Below are positions 25,363 to 33,654 of a stretch of 35,849 nt of DNA, piece by piece. Origin of the DNA: Granulicatella balaenopterae. Lineage in GTDB: Bacteria; Bacillota; Bacilli; Lactobacillales; Aerococcaceae. The first letter of the stretch is position 1, and each line of letters starts with the position of its first letter. The notes under the pieces are model-generated. The model saw nothing but the letters and a program-made list of their open reading frames with translations, searched no databases and was not told the origin of the DNA. The position numbers and the translations under genes are program-made. The stretch covers positions 1 to 35,849 of the forward strand of contig NZ_FOGF01000022.1 in NCBI RefSeq assembly GCF_900111135.1, written 5' to 3'.

Positions 25363-27264
25363 ATGAGGATATATTCAATCATGGAAGAATTAGTTTCGGC
25401 TGATGATTATTTGACGATAGATTATTTTGCTAAAAAGTATGCTGTATCAAAGCGTACGATTCAAAATGACATGTCTTATTTGGTGACAATGTCTTCACGT
25501 CATGGCTATCAATTGCATATGCGTCGTGGGCGTGGGTATTTATTAGAAATTATTAATCAAGATTTATTAGATTATTTTATAGTTTTTTTAAAAAGTAATA
25601 TGAAGATGGAAGCTAAGGAGCGCACAAAGAGTATTGCGATTTATTTGGTGTGTCAGCCGGATTTTGTCTCAATGGCACAAGTGGGTGATGAGTTCCAAAT
25701 TTCGACGACAAGTGTTAAGAAGGATTTGGCTGAGGTTGAAGAATTTTTGGCAGCGTATCAGTTAGTTTTAGAGAAGAAGCGTCATTATGGGATTCGTGTG
25801 GTTGGTGATTGTGTTAAGGTGAAGAAGTTATTGTTTGATACTTATTTTGAGGATAATCTTTATCTAAAAAGCAAATTGTCAGAGATTGAGGAAAAGTTTT
25901 CTCAAGTGAATTCTTTGTTAATGAAGCAGATTGAAAAGGAAGAGTTAAGTATTAATTACCATGAATTAAAGAATGTGATTATTTGGTTAGAGGTGTCGAC
26001 TTTATATCATATGGCACATCCTAAAAAAGTTTCTCCAATACGGTTGAAGGCAGATTCGGCTATTGAGCGTGTCTGTTGGAAGTTGAAGGAGATGTTGGAG
26101 GCCAATTTTTCTATTGTTGTGAATCAGGAGTCTTTTACTCAAATAGTGCAAGTAATGGAGATTAATATTCGTCAAAAAGTGCTGACGGATTCTATATCCG
26201 ATAGTTTGAAGCAGGATGTGGAGGAGTTTTTGGTACAAGTTGATGAGGAGTATGATACGAATTTTCAAGCTGATGAGGCGTTTAAGGAGTCGTTATATAT
26301 GCATGTCTCTTTATTGATTGACCGTCTATATCAGAAGATTTCATATAAAAATTCACTTATTAAAGAGATTTGTATTCGTTATCCGATGATTTTCAATATT
26401 GCGATTTTGTTTAGTGATATGTTGAAAGAAAAATACAATGTTGAAGTTACTCAAGATGAGGCGGGCTTTATTGCGACTCATTTTGCGGCTCATATGGAGA
26501 AGGAGCGTGAGCGTAAGTTTGAGCGTTTTAATAGGATTGGGGTGGTCTGCTCGTCAGGTGGCGGTAGTGCTTTTTTATTAAAATTACAAATTGAGTCGCT
26601 TTTTACTAAGGCGGAAGTTGAGGCTTTTAATTATTTGCAAATGAGGGAATTGCAGCAATTTGAGCCGGATTTGATTTTTACGATTATGCCTTTGAGTCAA
26701 GAATTTGATGCGCCGGTTATTTTCATTAAGGAGATGCTAGATGATTTGGATTTGGTGAGAATTCGTCAAGTTTTGCAGTTTGATAATTGTGATTCGTTTT
26801 CGATTGAGGATATTAAGGAGTATCCGTATGAGATTTTTAATCGGGATTTCTTTAAGGTGAGTCGTGAGCGAGATTATCTGAAGATTTTAACTGAGATGGC
26901 TCAGGAGATTGAGGATTGTGGCTTTGGTGATCAGTATTATCTTAAAAATGTTTTGGAGCGTGAGGAGTATATGTCGACGATTTATATGAATGGTGTGGCG
27001 ATTCCTCACCCAATTGAGTTGTCGGCCAAGAAGAATGTGTTGTCGGTCTGTATTTTGGAGGAGCCGTTGATGCATGATGGTCGTGAGGTTCAATTGATTT
27101 TTATGGTGTGTTTGACCAAGAATGATTACGAGATTCATAAAGAGATTACTAAAAAGTTGTATTTATTAATGAAGGACCAGTTACGCTTACAGTATATTTT
27201 ACAGCATAAGACATTTGATGAATTGATGATCATTTTGAAAGAAATGGATGGTGTGAATTTATGA
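25363..27264 (+). CDS. PRD-containing PTS regulator (BglG/MtlR-type activator)
   Basis: The 633-aa protein (ATG 25363 with GGGGAGGTG upstream) is a multi-domain regulator controlled by PTS phosphorylation. Two winged-helix segments at the N-terminus (SKRTIQNDMSYL near 30; a second near 95-110) are followed by two PRD domains (~180-390), a IIB-like domain with C396 in GVVCSSGGGSAF, and a C-terminal IIA-like domain with H549 in VAIPHPIE. It should activate the adjacent PTS genes when the substrate is present. Its stop overlaps the M42 peptidase start by 4 bp, so regulator and structural genes are co-translated, an arrangement shared with the E. coli frv genes. Confidence 0.9.
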   Translation: MRIYSIMEELVSADDYLTIDYFAKKYAVSKRTIQNDMSYLVTMSSRHGYQLHMRRGRGYLLEIINQDLLDYFIVFLKSNMKMEAKERTKSIAIYLVCQPDFVSMAQVGDEFQISTTSVKKDLAEVEEFLAAYQLVLEKKRHYGIRVVGDCVKVKKLLFDTYFEDNLYLKSKLSEIEEKFSQVNSLLMKQIEKEELSINYHELKNVIIWLEVSTLYHMAHPKKVSPIRLKADSAIERVCWKLKEMLEANFSIVVNQESFTQIVQVMEINIRQKVLTDSISDSLKQDVEEFLVQVDEEYDTNFQADEAFKESLYMHVSLLIDRLYQKISYKNSLIKEICIRYPMIFNIAILFSDMLKEKYNVEVTQDEAGFIATHFAAHMEKERERKFERFNRIGVVCSSGGGSAFLLKLQIESLFTKAEVEAFNYLQMRELQQFEPDLIFTIMPLSQEFDAPVIFIKEMLDDLDLVRIRQVLQFDNCDSFSIEDIKEYPYEIFNRDFFKVSRERDYLKILTEMAQEIEDCGFGDQYYLKNVLEREEYMSTIYMNGVAIPHPIELSAKKNVLSVCILEEPLMHDGREVQLIFMVCLTKNDYEIHKEITKKLYLLMKDQLRLQYILQHKTFDELMIILKEMDGVNL

Positions 27265-28304
27265 ATGAAGAATTATTGATCAGACTTAGTAATGCGGATG
27301 CGGTGGCGTCTAAGGAGTCTGAGGTTCGTGATATTTTAAAAGAGGAAATGTGTGCTTCGTCCGATGAAGTGATGTATGACAAGATTGGCAGTACGATATT
27401 CCATCAAAGAGGCACTCAGGAGGATGGCGTGAAAGTCATGTTTTGTGCCCATATGGATGAGGTTGGTTTTTTAGTGCGCCATATTTCAGAGATTGGCTTT
27501 TTATATTTGGTGACTCTGGGTGGTGTTTTAGATAAGGCGAAGGAGAATCAACGGGTGCGTGTGACAACGGCGGCTGGTCAGAAGGTCTATGGCATCTTGA
27601 ATGTGACTAAGACGGATAAGGGCGCTGTTAAGGAGATGTATGTTGATTTAGGCGTGGATTCTAAGGAAGAAGTTGCTGCTTTAGGCGTGGAGATTGGTGA
27701 TATGGTTACTTTTGATAGTCATTGTACACCATTTAATCGTCCGGAAGTCTATGCTGGGAAGGCGATGGATGATCGGACGGGCTGTTATGTGATTTGTGAG
27801 GCGTTAAAACGTCTTAAAACCTTGGAGCATCAAGCGGATATTTATATGGCGGCGACTAGTAGTGAAGAGGTGGGGGTTCGTGGTGGCAAATTAGCGACTT
27901 ATCGCGTTAATCCGGATATTGTCTTTGCGGTGGATGTGGCGAATAATCCTGAATTAGTTAAAAATTATGCGAATCACCGCCTAATTGGGCATGGTCCGAT
28001 GATTGTGCATTATGATCGGATGCTGGCGCCTAATGAGAAGTTGCTGCGATTTGTTAAGGAAACAGCCAAAAAACACCAGATTCCCTATCAAGCCGATATG
28101 TTTGGTGGTGGCGGAACGGATGCTGGGAGTGCCCATTTATCACGTGAGGGTAAGTTAGCTTTAGTGATTGGCATTCCGCTACGTTATTGTCATGCGCCAT
28201 GGTCGTTAACCCATATGGCTGATTTGGAACATACGATTGAGTTGATCGTTAGAATAGCAACTAGTCTAACAAAAGAAAAATATCAAGAATTTATCTCTTT
28301 TTAA
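27261..28304 (+). CDS. M42 family metallo-aminopeptidase (FrvX-like)
   Basis: This 347-aa cytoplasmic enzyme belongs to the M42 family, di-zinc aminopeptidases that form large hollow tetrahedral assemblies. Metal ligands can be placed: H64 in FCAHMDEVGF, D in AMDDRTGCY, E-E in SSEEVGVRGG, D in VFAVDVANN, and a late H in CHAPWSLTHMAD. An M42 peptidase placed between a PTS regulator and PTS subunits is unusual for simple sugar uptake; it recalls frvX of the enterobacterial frv operon. It may trim amino acids from an imported sugar-amino-acid or peptide conjugate, which is inference. Confidence 0.9.
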   Translation: MNEELLIRLSNADAVASKESEVRDILKEEMCASSDEVMYDKIGSTIFHQRGTQEDGVKVMFCAHMDEVGFLVRHISEIGFLYLVTLGGVLDKAKENQRVRVTTAAGQKVYGILNVTKTDKGAVKEMYVDLGVDSKEEVAALGVEIGDMVTFDSHCTPFNRPEVYAGKAMDDRTGCYVICEALKRLKTLEHQADIYMAATSSEEVGVRGGKLATYRVNPDIVFAVDVANNPELVKNYANHRLIGHGPMIVHYDRMLAPNEKLLRFVKETAKKHQIPYQADMFGGGGTDAGSAHLSREGKLALVIGIPLRYCHAPWSLTHMADLEHTIELIVRIATSLTKEKYQEFISF

Positions 28305-28316
28305 GGAGTGAGGATA

Positions 28317-28637
28317 ATGACGGAATTTGAGCAAAGTGTCATGACCTTAATTGCCAGTGCAGGCGAAAGTAAGACAAAAGCCTTCGAAGCATTGAAATTG
28401 GTCAAAGAGTCAAAATATGAGGAAGCAAGAAAATTATTGGATGAGGCAAGAGAGGAGGATATTGAGGCTCATAAGATACAAACCCAATTAATTATTAATG
28501 AAATGAATGGAGGCGACAATCGACCAGAATTGAATTTATTGATGGTTCATGCGCAAGATCACTATATGACGGCGCAATTGGCACGTGATTTGATTGAAGA
28601 GATGATTAATGTATTTGAAGCGAAGGAGGCAAAATAA
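28317..28637 (+). CDS. PTS IIA component, lactose/cellobiose family
   Basis: This 106-aa phosphocarrier has three helices and the active histidine in LLMVHAQDHYMTAQLARDL (near residue 80). ATG 28317 is chosen because AAGGAGTGAGG lies directly upstream; GTG 28308 is part of that site. It follows the peptidase gene by 12 bp and precedes IIB by 1 bp. Confidence 0.92.
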   Translation: MTEFEQSVMTLIASAGESKTKAFEALKLVKESKYEEARKLLDEAREEDIEAHKIQTQLIINEMNGGDNRPELNLLMVHAQDHYMTAQLARDLIEEMINVFEAKEAK

Positions 28638-28638
28638 G

Positions 28639-28971
28639 ATGAAAATTGTATTATGTTGTGCAGGTGGCTTTTCAACTACGATGTTAATGGATAATATGAA
28701 AAAAATTGTTCATGATAGTAAAAAATTAGATGAGGCAGATTTTGAGTTTAAAGCAATTCCGGTTGATTTATTGAATGCTGAAGTGGAAGATACCGATGTG
28801 TTAGTCATCGGACCGCAAATTGCGCACAAAATTGACTATATCAAACCCATTATCGATCCATACCATATTCCGCATGTGATTGTTGATAAAGATACATACG
28901 GTAAAATGGATGGCGCAACAGTTATGAAAATGGTCTTAATTGCTAAAAAGAAAGCTGATATGAACAAATAA
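28639..28971 (+). CDS. PTS IIB component, lactose/cellobiose family
   Basis: This 110-aa protein has the phosphorylated cysteine C7 in IVLCCAGGFSTTML, the family P-loop. ATG 28639 has AAGGAGG (28622-28628) upstream; an earlier in-frame start at 28609 lies inside the IIA gene. It accepts phosphate from the IIA encoded upstream and passes it to the substrate at IIC. Confidence 0.92.
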   Translation: MKIVLCCAGGFSTTMLMDNMKKIVHDSKKLDEADFEFKAIPVDLLNAEVEDTDVLVIGPQIAHKIDYIKPIIDPYHIPHVIVDKDTYGKMDGATVMKMVLIAKKKADMNK

Positions 28972-29008
28972 ATGAACTAGTACACACTTTACATGAAAGG
29001 GAGGAATT

Positions 29009-30337
29009 ATGATGTCTAATAAATTTGAGAGTTTCATGAATAAATATTTGAACCCGCTGGCGAATAAGATGGATAAGCAAGTTCACCTAAGCGCCATTAA
29101 AAAATCAATGGTAGCTTTAACGCCACTATTAATTATTGGAAGTTTCTGTTTGATTCCTGAAGCGATTCCTAATATGATCGGTGAAGATAATGCATTATCA
29201 CAATGGATTTTAGCGAACCTTGATATGATTTATATCCCGTTTAAAGTTGGGATGGCTTTGATGAGTTTATATGTTACAGCCTTTATTGCCTATCATTTAG
29301 CACGTTCTTACAAACTAGACGTACCTGGAACCATCAGTATGGCTATTATCTCATTCTTAATGTTAGCAGTTGATTATACTGAAGATGGTGGCATTATGAC
29401 TAGTTTCTTAGGGCCTAAAGGATTATTCACAGCGATGTTCGCATCAATTGTGGCTGTTGAGTTATTCCGCTGGTGTAAAAAGAAAAACTTCACAATTAAA
29501 ATGCCAGAAGATGTACCTGATTTTGTCTCACGCTCATTTGAGATGATTCCAATCTCAGTCATTATTATTGGATTCTTCTTATTAATCCGTATTATTTGTG
29601 TGAATGGTCTGGATGTCTTACCACCAATGATTTTCACCATGTTGTTTGCGCCATTAGTAGGGTCTATGGACAATCCATTTGCGGTTACTTTCTTACAAAT
29701 GTTGCGTTGTCTATTATTCTTCTTTGGTATTCACCCATCTGTTTTGAGTCCCATCACCAGTCCAATTTCTACTCAATTCTTAGCGGAAAATATTGAAGCA
29801 GTACAAGCGGGCGGACAAGCAATGCACTTCTTTACGCCTGGTGTTGAATCAGCATTCGGTAACTTTACTGGTACAGGGGTGACAATTGGTTTAGTATTCT
29901 GGTGCTTATTATCTAAATCTAAAGCACAAAAACAAGTTGGTCGTGTCGCATTAATTCCTGCACTATTTGGTATTAATGAACCAATCTTATTCGGTGCACC
30001 AATCGTATTAAACCCAATCTTCTTCATTCCATACGTAATCTGTGGCGGTATCATTGGTACAATTCCACACTGGATGATGCACTTTGGCTGGGTGAAATGT
30101 TCAATCTTCACTCCACCATATGTAGGGGTATTCCTAGAAGGTTGGCTAACAAACTTAGATGCCATGTCACTAGTCGCAAATGGTATCCAATTAGTCTTAT
30201 CAATCTTAATTTGGTATCCATTCTTCAAATTATATGAAAAACGTGAATTACAACGTGAAGAAAAAAGCGATGAAGCGAAATCGATTATTTCCAAAGAAGA
30301 TGCTGCTTTATTAGATGACTTAGATTTAGACTTCTAA
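29009..30337 (+). CDS. PTS IIC component, lactose/cellobiose family
   Basis: This 442-aa membrane permease has about ten hydrophobic segments. Family signatures include the N-terminal LNPLANKMDKQVHLSAIKKSM (without the first base pairs), FFGIHPSVLSPI near residue 240, and the GINEPILFGAPIVLNP loop near 325, which lines the substrate site. Two in-frame ATGs (29009 and 29012) lie 4-8 nt after GGGAGG; the second has better spacing. The acidic C-terminal tail ends DDLDLDF. Together with IIA and IIB it completes one transporter whose substrate is unknown, because no glycosidase is linked. Confidence 0.9.
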   Translation: MMSNKFESFMNKYLNPLANKMDKQVHLSAIKKSMVALTPLLIIGSFCLIPEAIPNMIGEDNALSQWILANLDMIYIPFKVGMALMSLYVTAFIAYHLARSYKLDVPGTISMAIISFLMLAVDYTEDGGIMTSFLGPKGLFTAMFASIVAVELFRWCKKKNFTIKMPEDVPDFVSRSFEMIPISVIIIGFFLLIRIICVNGLDVLPPMIFTMLFAPLVGSMDNPFAVTFLQMLRCLLFFFGIHPSVLSPITSPISTQFLAENIEAVQAGGQAMHFFTPGVESAFGNFTGTGVTIGLVFWCLLSKSKAQKQVGRVALIPALFGINEPILFGAPIVLNPIFFIPYVICGGIIGTIPHWMMHFGWVKCSIFTPPYVGVFLEGWLTNLDAMSLVANGIQLVLSILIWYPFFKLYEKRELQREEKSDEAKSIISKEDAALLDDLDLDF

Positions 30338-30352
30338 TGATTAAGACAAATT

Positions 30353-30378
30353 AAGGCAGGCCTCGTGCTTGCCTTTTT
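30353..30378 (+). terminator. terminator after the IIC gene
   Basis: AAGGCA and TGCTTGCCTT form a stem around a short loop, followed by seven T. The aminotransferase gene downstream therefore needs its own promoter or readthrough. Confidence 0.75.
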
Positions 30379-30408
30379 TTATCAGGTAAAATCAAAGAGG
30401 AGATGAGC

Positions 30409-30513
30409 TTTTGGCAAAACATATTCAGAAAATTCAGGCATTTCTACACGAACAATGACTGATATGAAGGAAGTGTCAAAAGATTTAGTAATCTTAGAAA
30501 TGGAAGGTGATTA
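30409..30513 (+). pseudogene. 35-codon protein C-terminus remnant
   Basis: The frame after a TGA at 30406 is open and reads protein-like (GISTRTMTDMKEVSKDLV, then ILEMEGD and stop TAG at 30511-30513), but has no start codon with a ribosome binding site. It looks like the leftover end of a gene deleted between the terminator and the next gene. It could equally be chance. Confidence 0.3.
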
Positions 30514-30516
30514 GGA

Positions 30517-31713
30517 ATGGAGTATCATTTTGATGAAGTAAATAACCGCTTAGGAACTTATTGCACACAATGGGATTATATTGAAGATCGTTTTGGTGAA
30601 AAAGATTTGCTGCCATTTTCGATTTCAGATACGGACTTTAAAATTCCTAAGCCCATAACCGAAAAAATAGTTGACGTAGCCAAGCATGAAATTTATGGTT
30701 ATACAAGATGGAATCACTATGATTTTAAAGGTGCCATTAGCCAGTATTTTGATCGTCGCTTTACTACGCAGATAAAGGAAGACTGGGTGATGTATTCACC
30801 AAGTGTTATGTATTCAATCGCTGTCTTAATACGCATGTTTTCTGAAGAAGGTGAGAAGGTCGTTAGTTTTAATCCAATGTATGATGCGTTCTTTAATGTT
30901 GTCGAAGCCAATCATCGCCAATTAGTATCGCATCATTTACAAAAGGTGGACGGCGACTTCTTGATTGATTTTGAGCTATTAGACCAACAATTAAGTGACG
31001 CCAAAATATTATTATTATGTTCACCGCATAATCCGACAGGCCGCATTTGGACGGAAAAGGAATTAAAACAGCTCATCGCATTATGTAAAAAGCATCAAGT
31101 TAAGATTATTTCCGATGAGATTCACATGGATATGCAATTGAAAAGTCGGGTGCATCAACCAATTTTGAAGTATGTTACTGATTATGAGGAATTATATCTC
31201 GTGTCATCTTGCTCGAAAACTTTGAACGTACCTGGCTTAATCGGCTCTTATTTAATCGTGCCACAAGATTGGGTCAGAGAAGAATTCTTAGTCCAAACAA
31301 GGAAACGTGACTTCTTAAACTCTGCCAGCATCTTCGGCATGTACGCTACAATGGTCGGCTATACCCAATGTGACGATTACGTTGATCAATTAGTCGATTA
31401 CATCCGTGAAAATATGCGTCTAGTCGCAGAATTTATTAAGACTGAATTACCAGACTTCCAATTCAAGATGCCAGACGGTACTTATCTAGCTTGGATCGAC
31501 GCAAGAAATGTTCCATTTACCTCAGAACAGATTCAAGATGCCCTCATCCACATCGGCAAAGTAGCCATCATGAAAGGCGAAATCTATGGCATAAACGGTG
31601 AAAAATACCTCCGCTTAAATTGCGGCTGCCCAAAAGCCAAACTAATAGAAGGCCTCCACCGCTTCAAAAAAGCCATGGATTATCTATATGAAATGGAAGA
31701 AACAAAGGGATAA
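30517..31713 (+). CDS. PLP-dependent aminotransferase, PatB/MalY-type (C-S beta-lyase)
   Basis: This 398-aa cytoplasmic enzyme is a fold-type I PLP protein. The pyridoxal lysine is K234 in SSCSKTLNVPGL, one residue from K233 of E. coli MalY. FSISDTDFKIPKPI near the start and SPHNPTGRIW (~170) are typical of the PatB/MalY group, which splits cystathionine or other cysteine S-conjugates to pyruvate, ammonia and a thiol. ATG 30517 follows TTAGGA; an upstream GGAAGG is better but farther. The gene stands behind a PTS cluster with a peptidase but no sugar hydrolase, so a role in a cysteine conjugate pathway is possible. Confidence 0.87.
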   Translation: MEYHFDEVNNRLGTYCTQWDYIEDRFGEKDLLPFSISDTDFKIPKPITEKIVDVAKHEIYGYTRWNHYDFKGAISQYFDRRFTTQIKEDWVMYSPSVMYSIAVLIRMFSEEGEKVVSFNPMYDAFFNVVEANHRQLVSHHLQKVDGDFLIDFELLDQQLSDAKILLLCSPHNPTGRIWTEKELKQLIALCKKHQVKIISDEIHMDMQLKSRVHQPILKYVTDYEELYLVSSCSKTLNVPGLIGSYLIVPQDWVREEFLVQTRKRDFLNSASIFGMYATMVGYTQCDDYVDQLVDYIRENMRLVAEFIKTELPDFQFKMPDGTYLAWIDARNVPFTSEQIQDALIHIGKVAIMKGEIYGINGEKYLRLNCGCPKAKLIEGLHRFKKAMDYLYEMEETKG

Positions 31714-31852
31714 GTGGAGGAATTCCAACAGTAACAGCTCCTGGATCAGTTAAAAAGCTACACAAGTCAAATATAACAATCACAGTCATAAATAAAAAAT
31801 AAAATAGTAACGAAACCAAACTAGTCTCAGAAATGGGGCTAGTTTTTTTGAA
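31714..31852 (+). terminator. short coding remnant and terminator
   Basis: A 25-codon stretch (about 31718-31800) reads GIPTVTAPGSVKKLHKSN and ends in TAA, resembling the tail of a lost gene. A terminator follows: ACTAG near 31822 pairs with CTAGT near 31843, then seven T. Confidence 0.5.
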
Positions 31853-31971
31853 AACAAGAAAATGAATGAAAACGAATGAAAAAATATTCCCCCCCTAACT
31901 AAAACAACTAAAATTTGCTATAATAAAAATATAAAGTAACAATAATCTGAAGTGCCAAAGGGGGGAGTCAA

Positions 31972-32310
31972 ATGAAATATACAGGTAAATATAAGAAAAT
32001 GGCAGATAACTTACGTGAAGAAGGTTATGATGAACCGACCATTAAAGAATTAATACAATACGAAATTGAGCGTGATAATTATTTAAAAATGCATGATATT
32101 ACAGAACTTGAAGCAGCTAGAGTTTGGCAACAAATTCCAGAAGATGTGCAACGTAGAATATTAAAAAATGCTTATTGTGTTAAATGCGGTTCAACAACAT
32201 TTACTGAAAAGTATAATTTGAGAAATAACTTCCTTGGTATTCAAGTGAATGGTTACTGCTCTAAATGCGGAGGACGTATCACAAGGGTTGTTGAAATTAG
32301 CGAATCATAA
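31972..32310 (+). CDS. small zinc-ribbon protein, unknown function
   Basis: The 112-aa protein (ATG 31972, GGGGGGAG upstream) has a helical N-terminal half (KYKKMADNLREEGYDEPTIKEL) and a C-terminal zinc ribbon formed by CVKCG and CSKCGG, with 28-30 residues between the two CxxC pairs. Such ribbons bind zinc and often nucleic acid or protein partners. It has no signal peptide or membrane segment and no operon partner. I cannot name a family. Confidence 0.75.
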   Translation: MKYTGKYKKMADNLREEGYDEPTIKELIQYEIERDNYLKMHDITELEAARVWQQIPEDVQRRILKNAYCVKCGSTTFTEKYNLRNNFLGIQVNGYCSKCGGRITRVVEISES

Positions 32311-32458
32311 GCTATGAACTGAATGCTTAATCTTATAAGGAAAGTTCTTGAATTATACATAAAGTTAACGATATGTCTTGAGTTCTTTAAGTATTTGGAC
32401 TTCTATGGTAGTTGATGTATACTATAAAAAGATAATACTTTGATAAGGGGAGTTGTGC

Positions 32459-32701
32459 GTGTGCAATAAACAAGTTTTAGATCAGCAAACAGATGCCGTA
32501 AAGTGTCAGGTGTTACAAGATGCAATAGAAAATAAGTCACTAGTATTGGTACAATTAGATTTGTATTCGAATAGTGGGATACCATCGCAATTTTTAGCCT
32601 CTGTTGAGGGGATATTAAAGAATCGAGTTATCTTTCAAAAGGATGGCTGTCTAAAGACATACCAATTAGCTAATATTAGTGCAGTAAAAGAACAAATATA
32701 A
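32459..32701 (+). CDS. small hypothetical protein
   Basis: Start GTG 32459 is preferred, 6 nt after GGGGAG (32447-32452); TTG 32453 lies too close to that site. The 80-aa product is a mixed alpha/beta sequence, with a strand-rich second half (LVLVQLDLYSN, then VEGILKNRVIFQKDG and YQLANISAV) that might be a small barrel as in YolD-like proteins. This is a weak guess. It has its own promoter-like sequence (TATACTATAA near 32418). Confidence 0.6.
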   Translation: MCNKQVLDQQTDAVKCQVLQDAIENKSLVLVQLDLYSNSGIPSQFLASVEGILKNRVIFQKDGCLKTYQLANISAVKEQI

Positions 32702-32810
32702 ATCTATGACCCAGTGAGAGTGAGTAAAACTTTTGCGGGTTTTTCTTTTTAGCGCGTGTATAGTTAATGGAATTTTTGGTATTAATTTTTAAATATTTTT
32801 AAATTTAGTG

Positions 32811-32862
32811 CCAAGAAATCTCCGAAGCTTTAGCTTTGTGGGATGAATTCTTATATCAAGAT
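32811..32862 (+). mobile_element. IS200/IS605-type right-end remnant
   Basis: CCGAAGCTTTAGCTTTGTGG closely resembles the right-end hairpin of the element at 33410-33450 (CCTAAGCTTTAGCTTAGTGT). No transposase precedes it. It appears to be the trace of a second, lost element directly upstream. Confidence 0.5.
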
Positions 32863-32990
32863 ATTTTTGATACAATCATTATTGAGGGAGATAAAATAAA
32901 TGATTGTAAAAGTGGAAGCCATAATAAATATTTGTTATAATATCATCAAAAAAATATATAGAAAAGCAAGGTTAGGAGGTGTTGTAAATA

Positions 32991-33293
32991 ATGAACTATA
33001 ATAAAGCTATCAAGTATAGAGTCTACCCCCAAAAAAATCAAGAAGAATTATTGCAAAAGACATTCGGTTGTTGTAGAAAAATATGGAACTTAATGTTATC
33101 AGACAAGATTGATTATTACAGAGAAACAAAAGAATCATTGAAAACCACACCTGCCCAGTATAAAAAAGACTATCCTTACCTAAAGGAAGTAGATAGCCTA
33201 GCTTTAGCTAATGTTCAGTTGAATTTACAAACGGCATACAAGAATTTTTTTAGAGATAAAAAGGCTGGATCCCCTAAATTCAAGTCAGCATGA
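32991..33293 (+). pseudogene. tnpB: TnpB (IS200/IS605) N-terminal fragment
   Basis: The first 100 residues of a TnpB-type RNA-guided nuclease remain: YNKAIKYRVYPQKNQEELL, CCRKIWNLML and LQTAYKNFFRDKKAGSPKFKS are the N-terminal family signatures. The frame ends at 33293, where a full protein has about 370-430 residues, so the RuvC catalytic residues and zinc ribbon are missing. Another frame downstream (33370-33412) keeps the usual TnpB end, SIRLGNAGEDETRST, directly before the right-end hairpin. An internal deletion of about 250 codons therefore joined the two ends. GGAGG lies 11 nt before ATG 32991. Confidence 0.85.
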
Positions 33294-33450
33294 GTGCATA
33301 ATAAAAAATAGAGTATAGTAGGGTAGGAACTACCCAAACTTATACGCTTGTGGACTTTTTGTAAGACGGAGGAATAATCAATTAGATTAGGAAACGCAGG
33401 AGAGGACGAAACAAGAAGTACCTAAGCTTTAGCTTAGTGTGTAGTTCATA
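33294..33450 (+). mobile_element. right end (omegaRNA region) of the TnpB element
   Basis: It holds the remnant of the tnpB 3' end and the terminal hairpin AGCTTTAGCT within CCTAAGCTTTAGCTTAGTGT (about 33420-33439). In this family the RNA that guides TnpB is made from this end. Retention of both ends fits a non-autonomous derivative that could be moved by a relative elsewhere. The exact outer boundary is uncertain. Confidence 0.6.
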
Positions 33451-33468
33451 GAATATAAAATAAAATTA

Positions 33469-33477
33469 TGCTAAAAT
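33469..33477 (+). promoter_or_regulatory. extended -10 promoter for mgtE leader
   Basis: TGCTAAAAT is an extended -10; the -35 is poor (TAGAAT at 33449). It would start transcription near 33484, before the leader peptide. Confidence 0.45.
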
Positions 33478-33519
33478 AAACATTATTTAGATAAAAAATA
33501 AATAGGAAAGGATTCAAAA

Positions 33520-33567
33520 ATGGACGATACGAAAATAGAAACAAAAGCTTTTAAAAAAATAAAATAA
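33520..33567 (+). CDS. 15-aa leader peptide ORF upstream of mgtE
   Basis: ATG 33520 lies 8 nt after GGAAAGG and opens a 15-codon frame (MDDTKIETKAFKKIK) that ends at TAA 33567, two bases before a long inverted repeat. Acidic residues at the start and six lysines make it unlike a random frame. Its position suggests that ribosome movement over it changes folding of the leader, as known for Mg2+-transporter leaders in other bacteria. It may also be a remnant of a longer gene, or chance. Confidence 0.45.
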   Translation: MDDTKIETKAFKKIK

Positions 33568-33568
33568 C

Positions 33569-33623
33569 TATATCAATATTATTAATTTCAATATAACTTC
33601 AACCAATTAATGATATTGATATA
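33569..33623 (+). promoter_or_regulatory. 19-bp stem-loop between leader peptide and mgtE
   Basis: TATATCAATATTATTAATT (33569-33587) and AATTAATGATATTGATATA (33605-33623) form a 19-bp stem with one mismatch and a 17-nt loop. No U tract follows, so it is not a plain terminator. The stem ends 20 nt before the mgtE ribosome binding site. No M-box riboswitch was recognised. Confidence 0.6.
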
Positions 33624-33654
33624 TTATTAATACAAAATTAATTGAGGTGGTTAT

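Noticed and set aside
28308-28316. GTG 28308 as start of the PTS IIA gene
   Set aside because: It lies within the ribosome binding site of the better ATG at 28317.
29374-30294. Long minus-strand frames over the IIC gene
   Set aside because: They mirror the hydrophobic plus-strand coding sequence and have no start signals.
33451-33654. M-box (Mg2+) riboswitch before mgtE
   Set aside because: The leader is too short and AT-rich, and conserved M-box sequence blocks are not visible.
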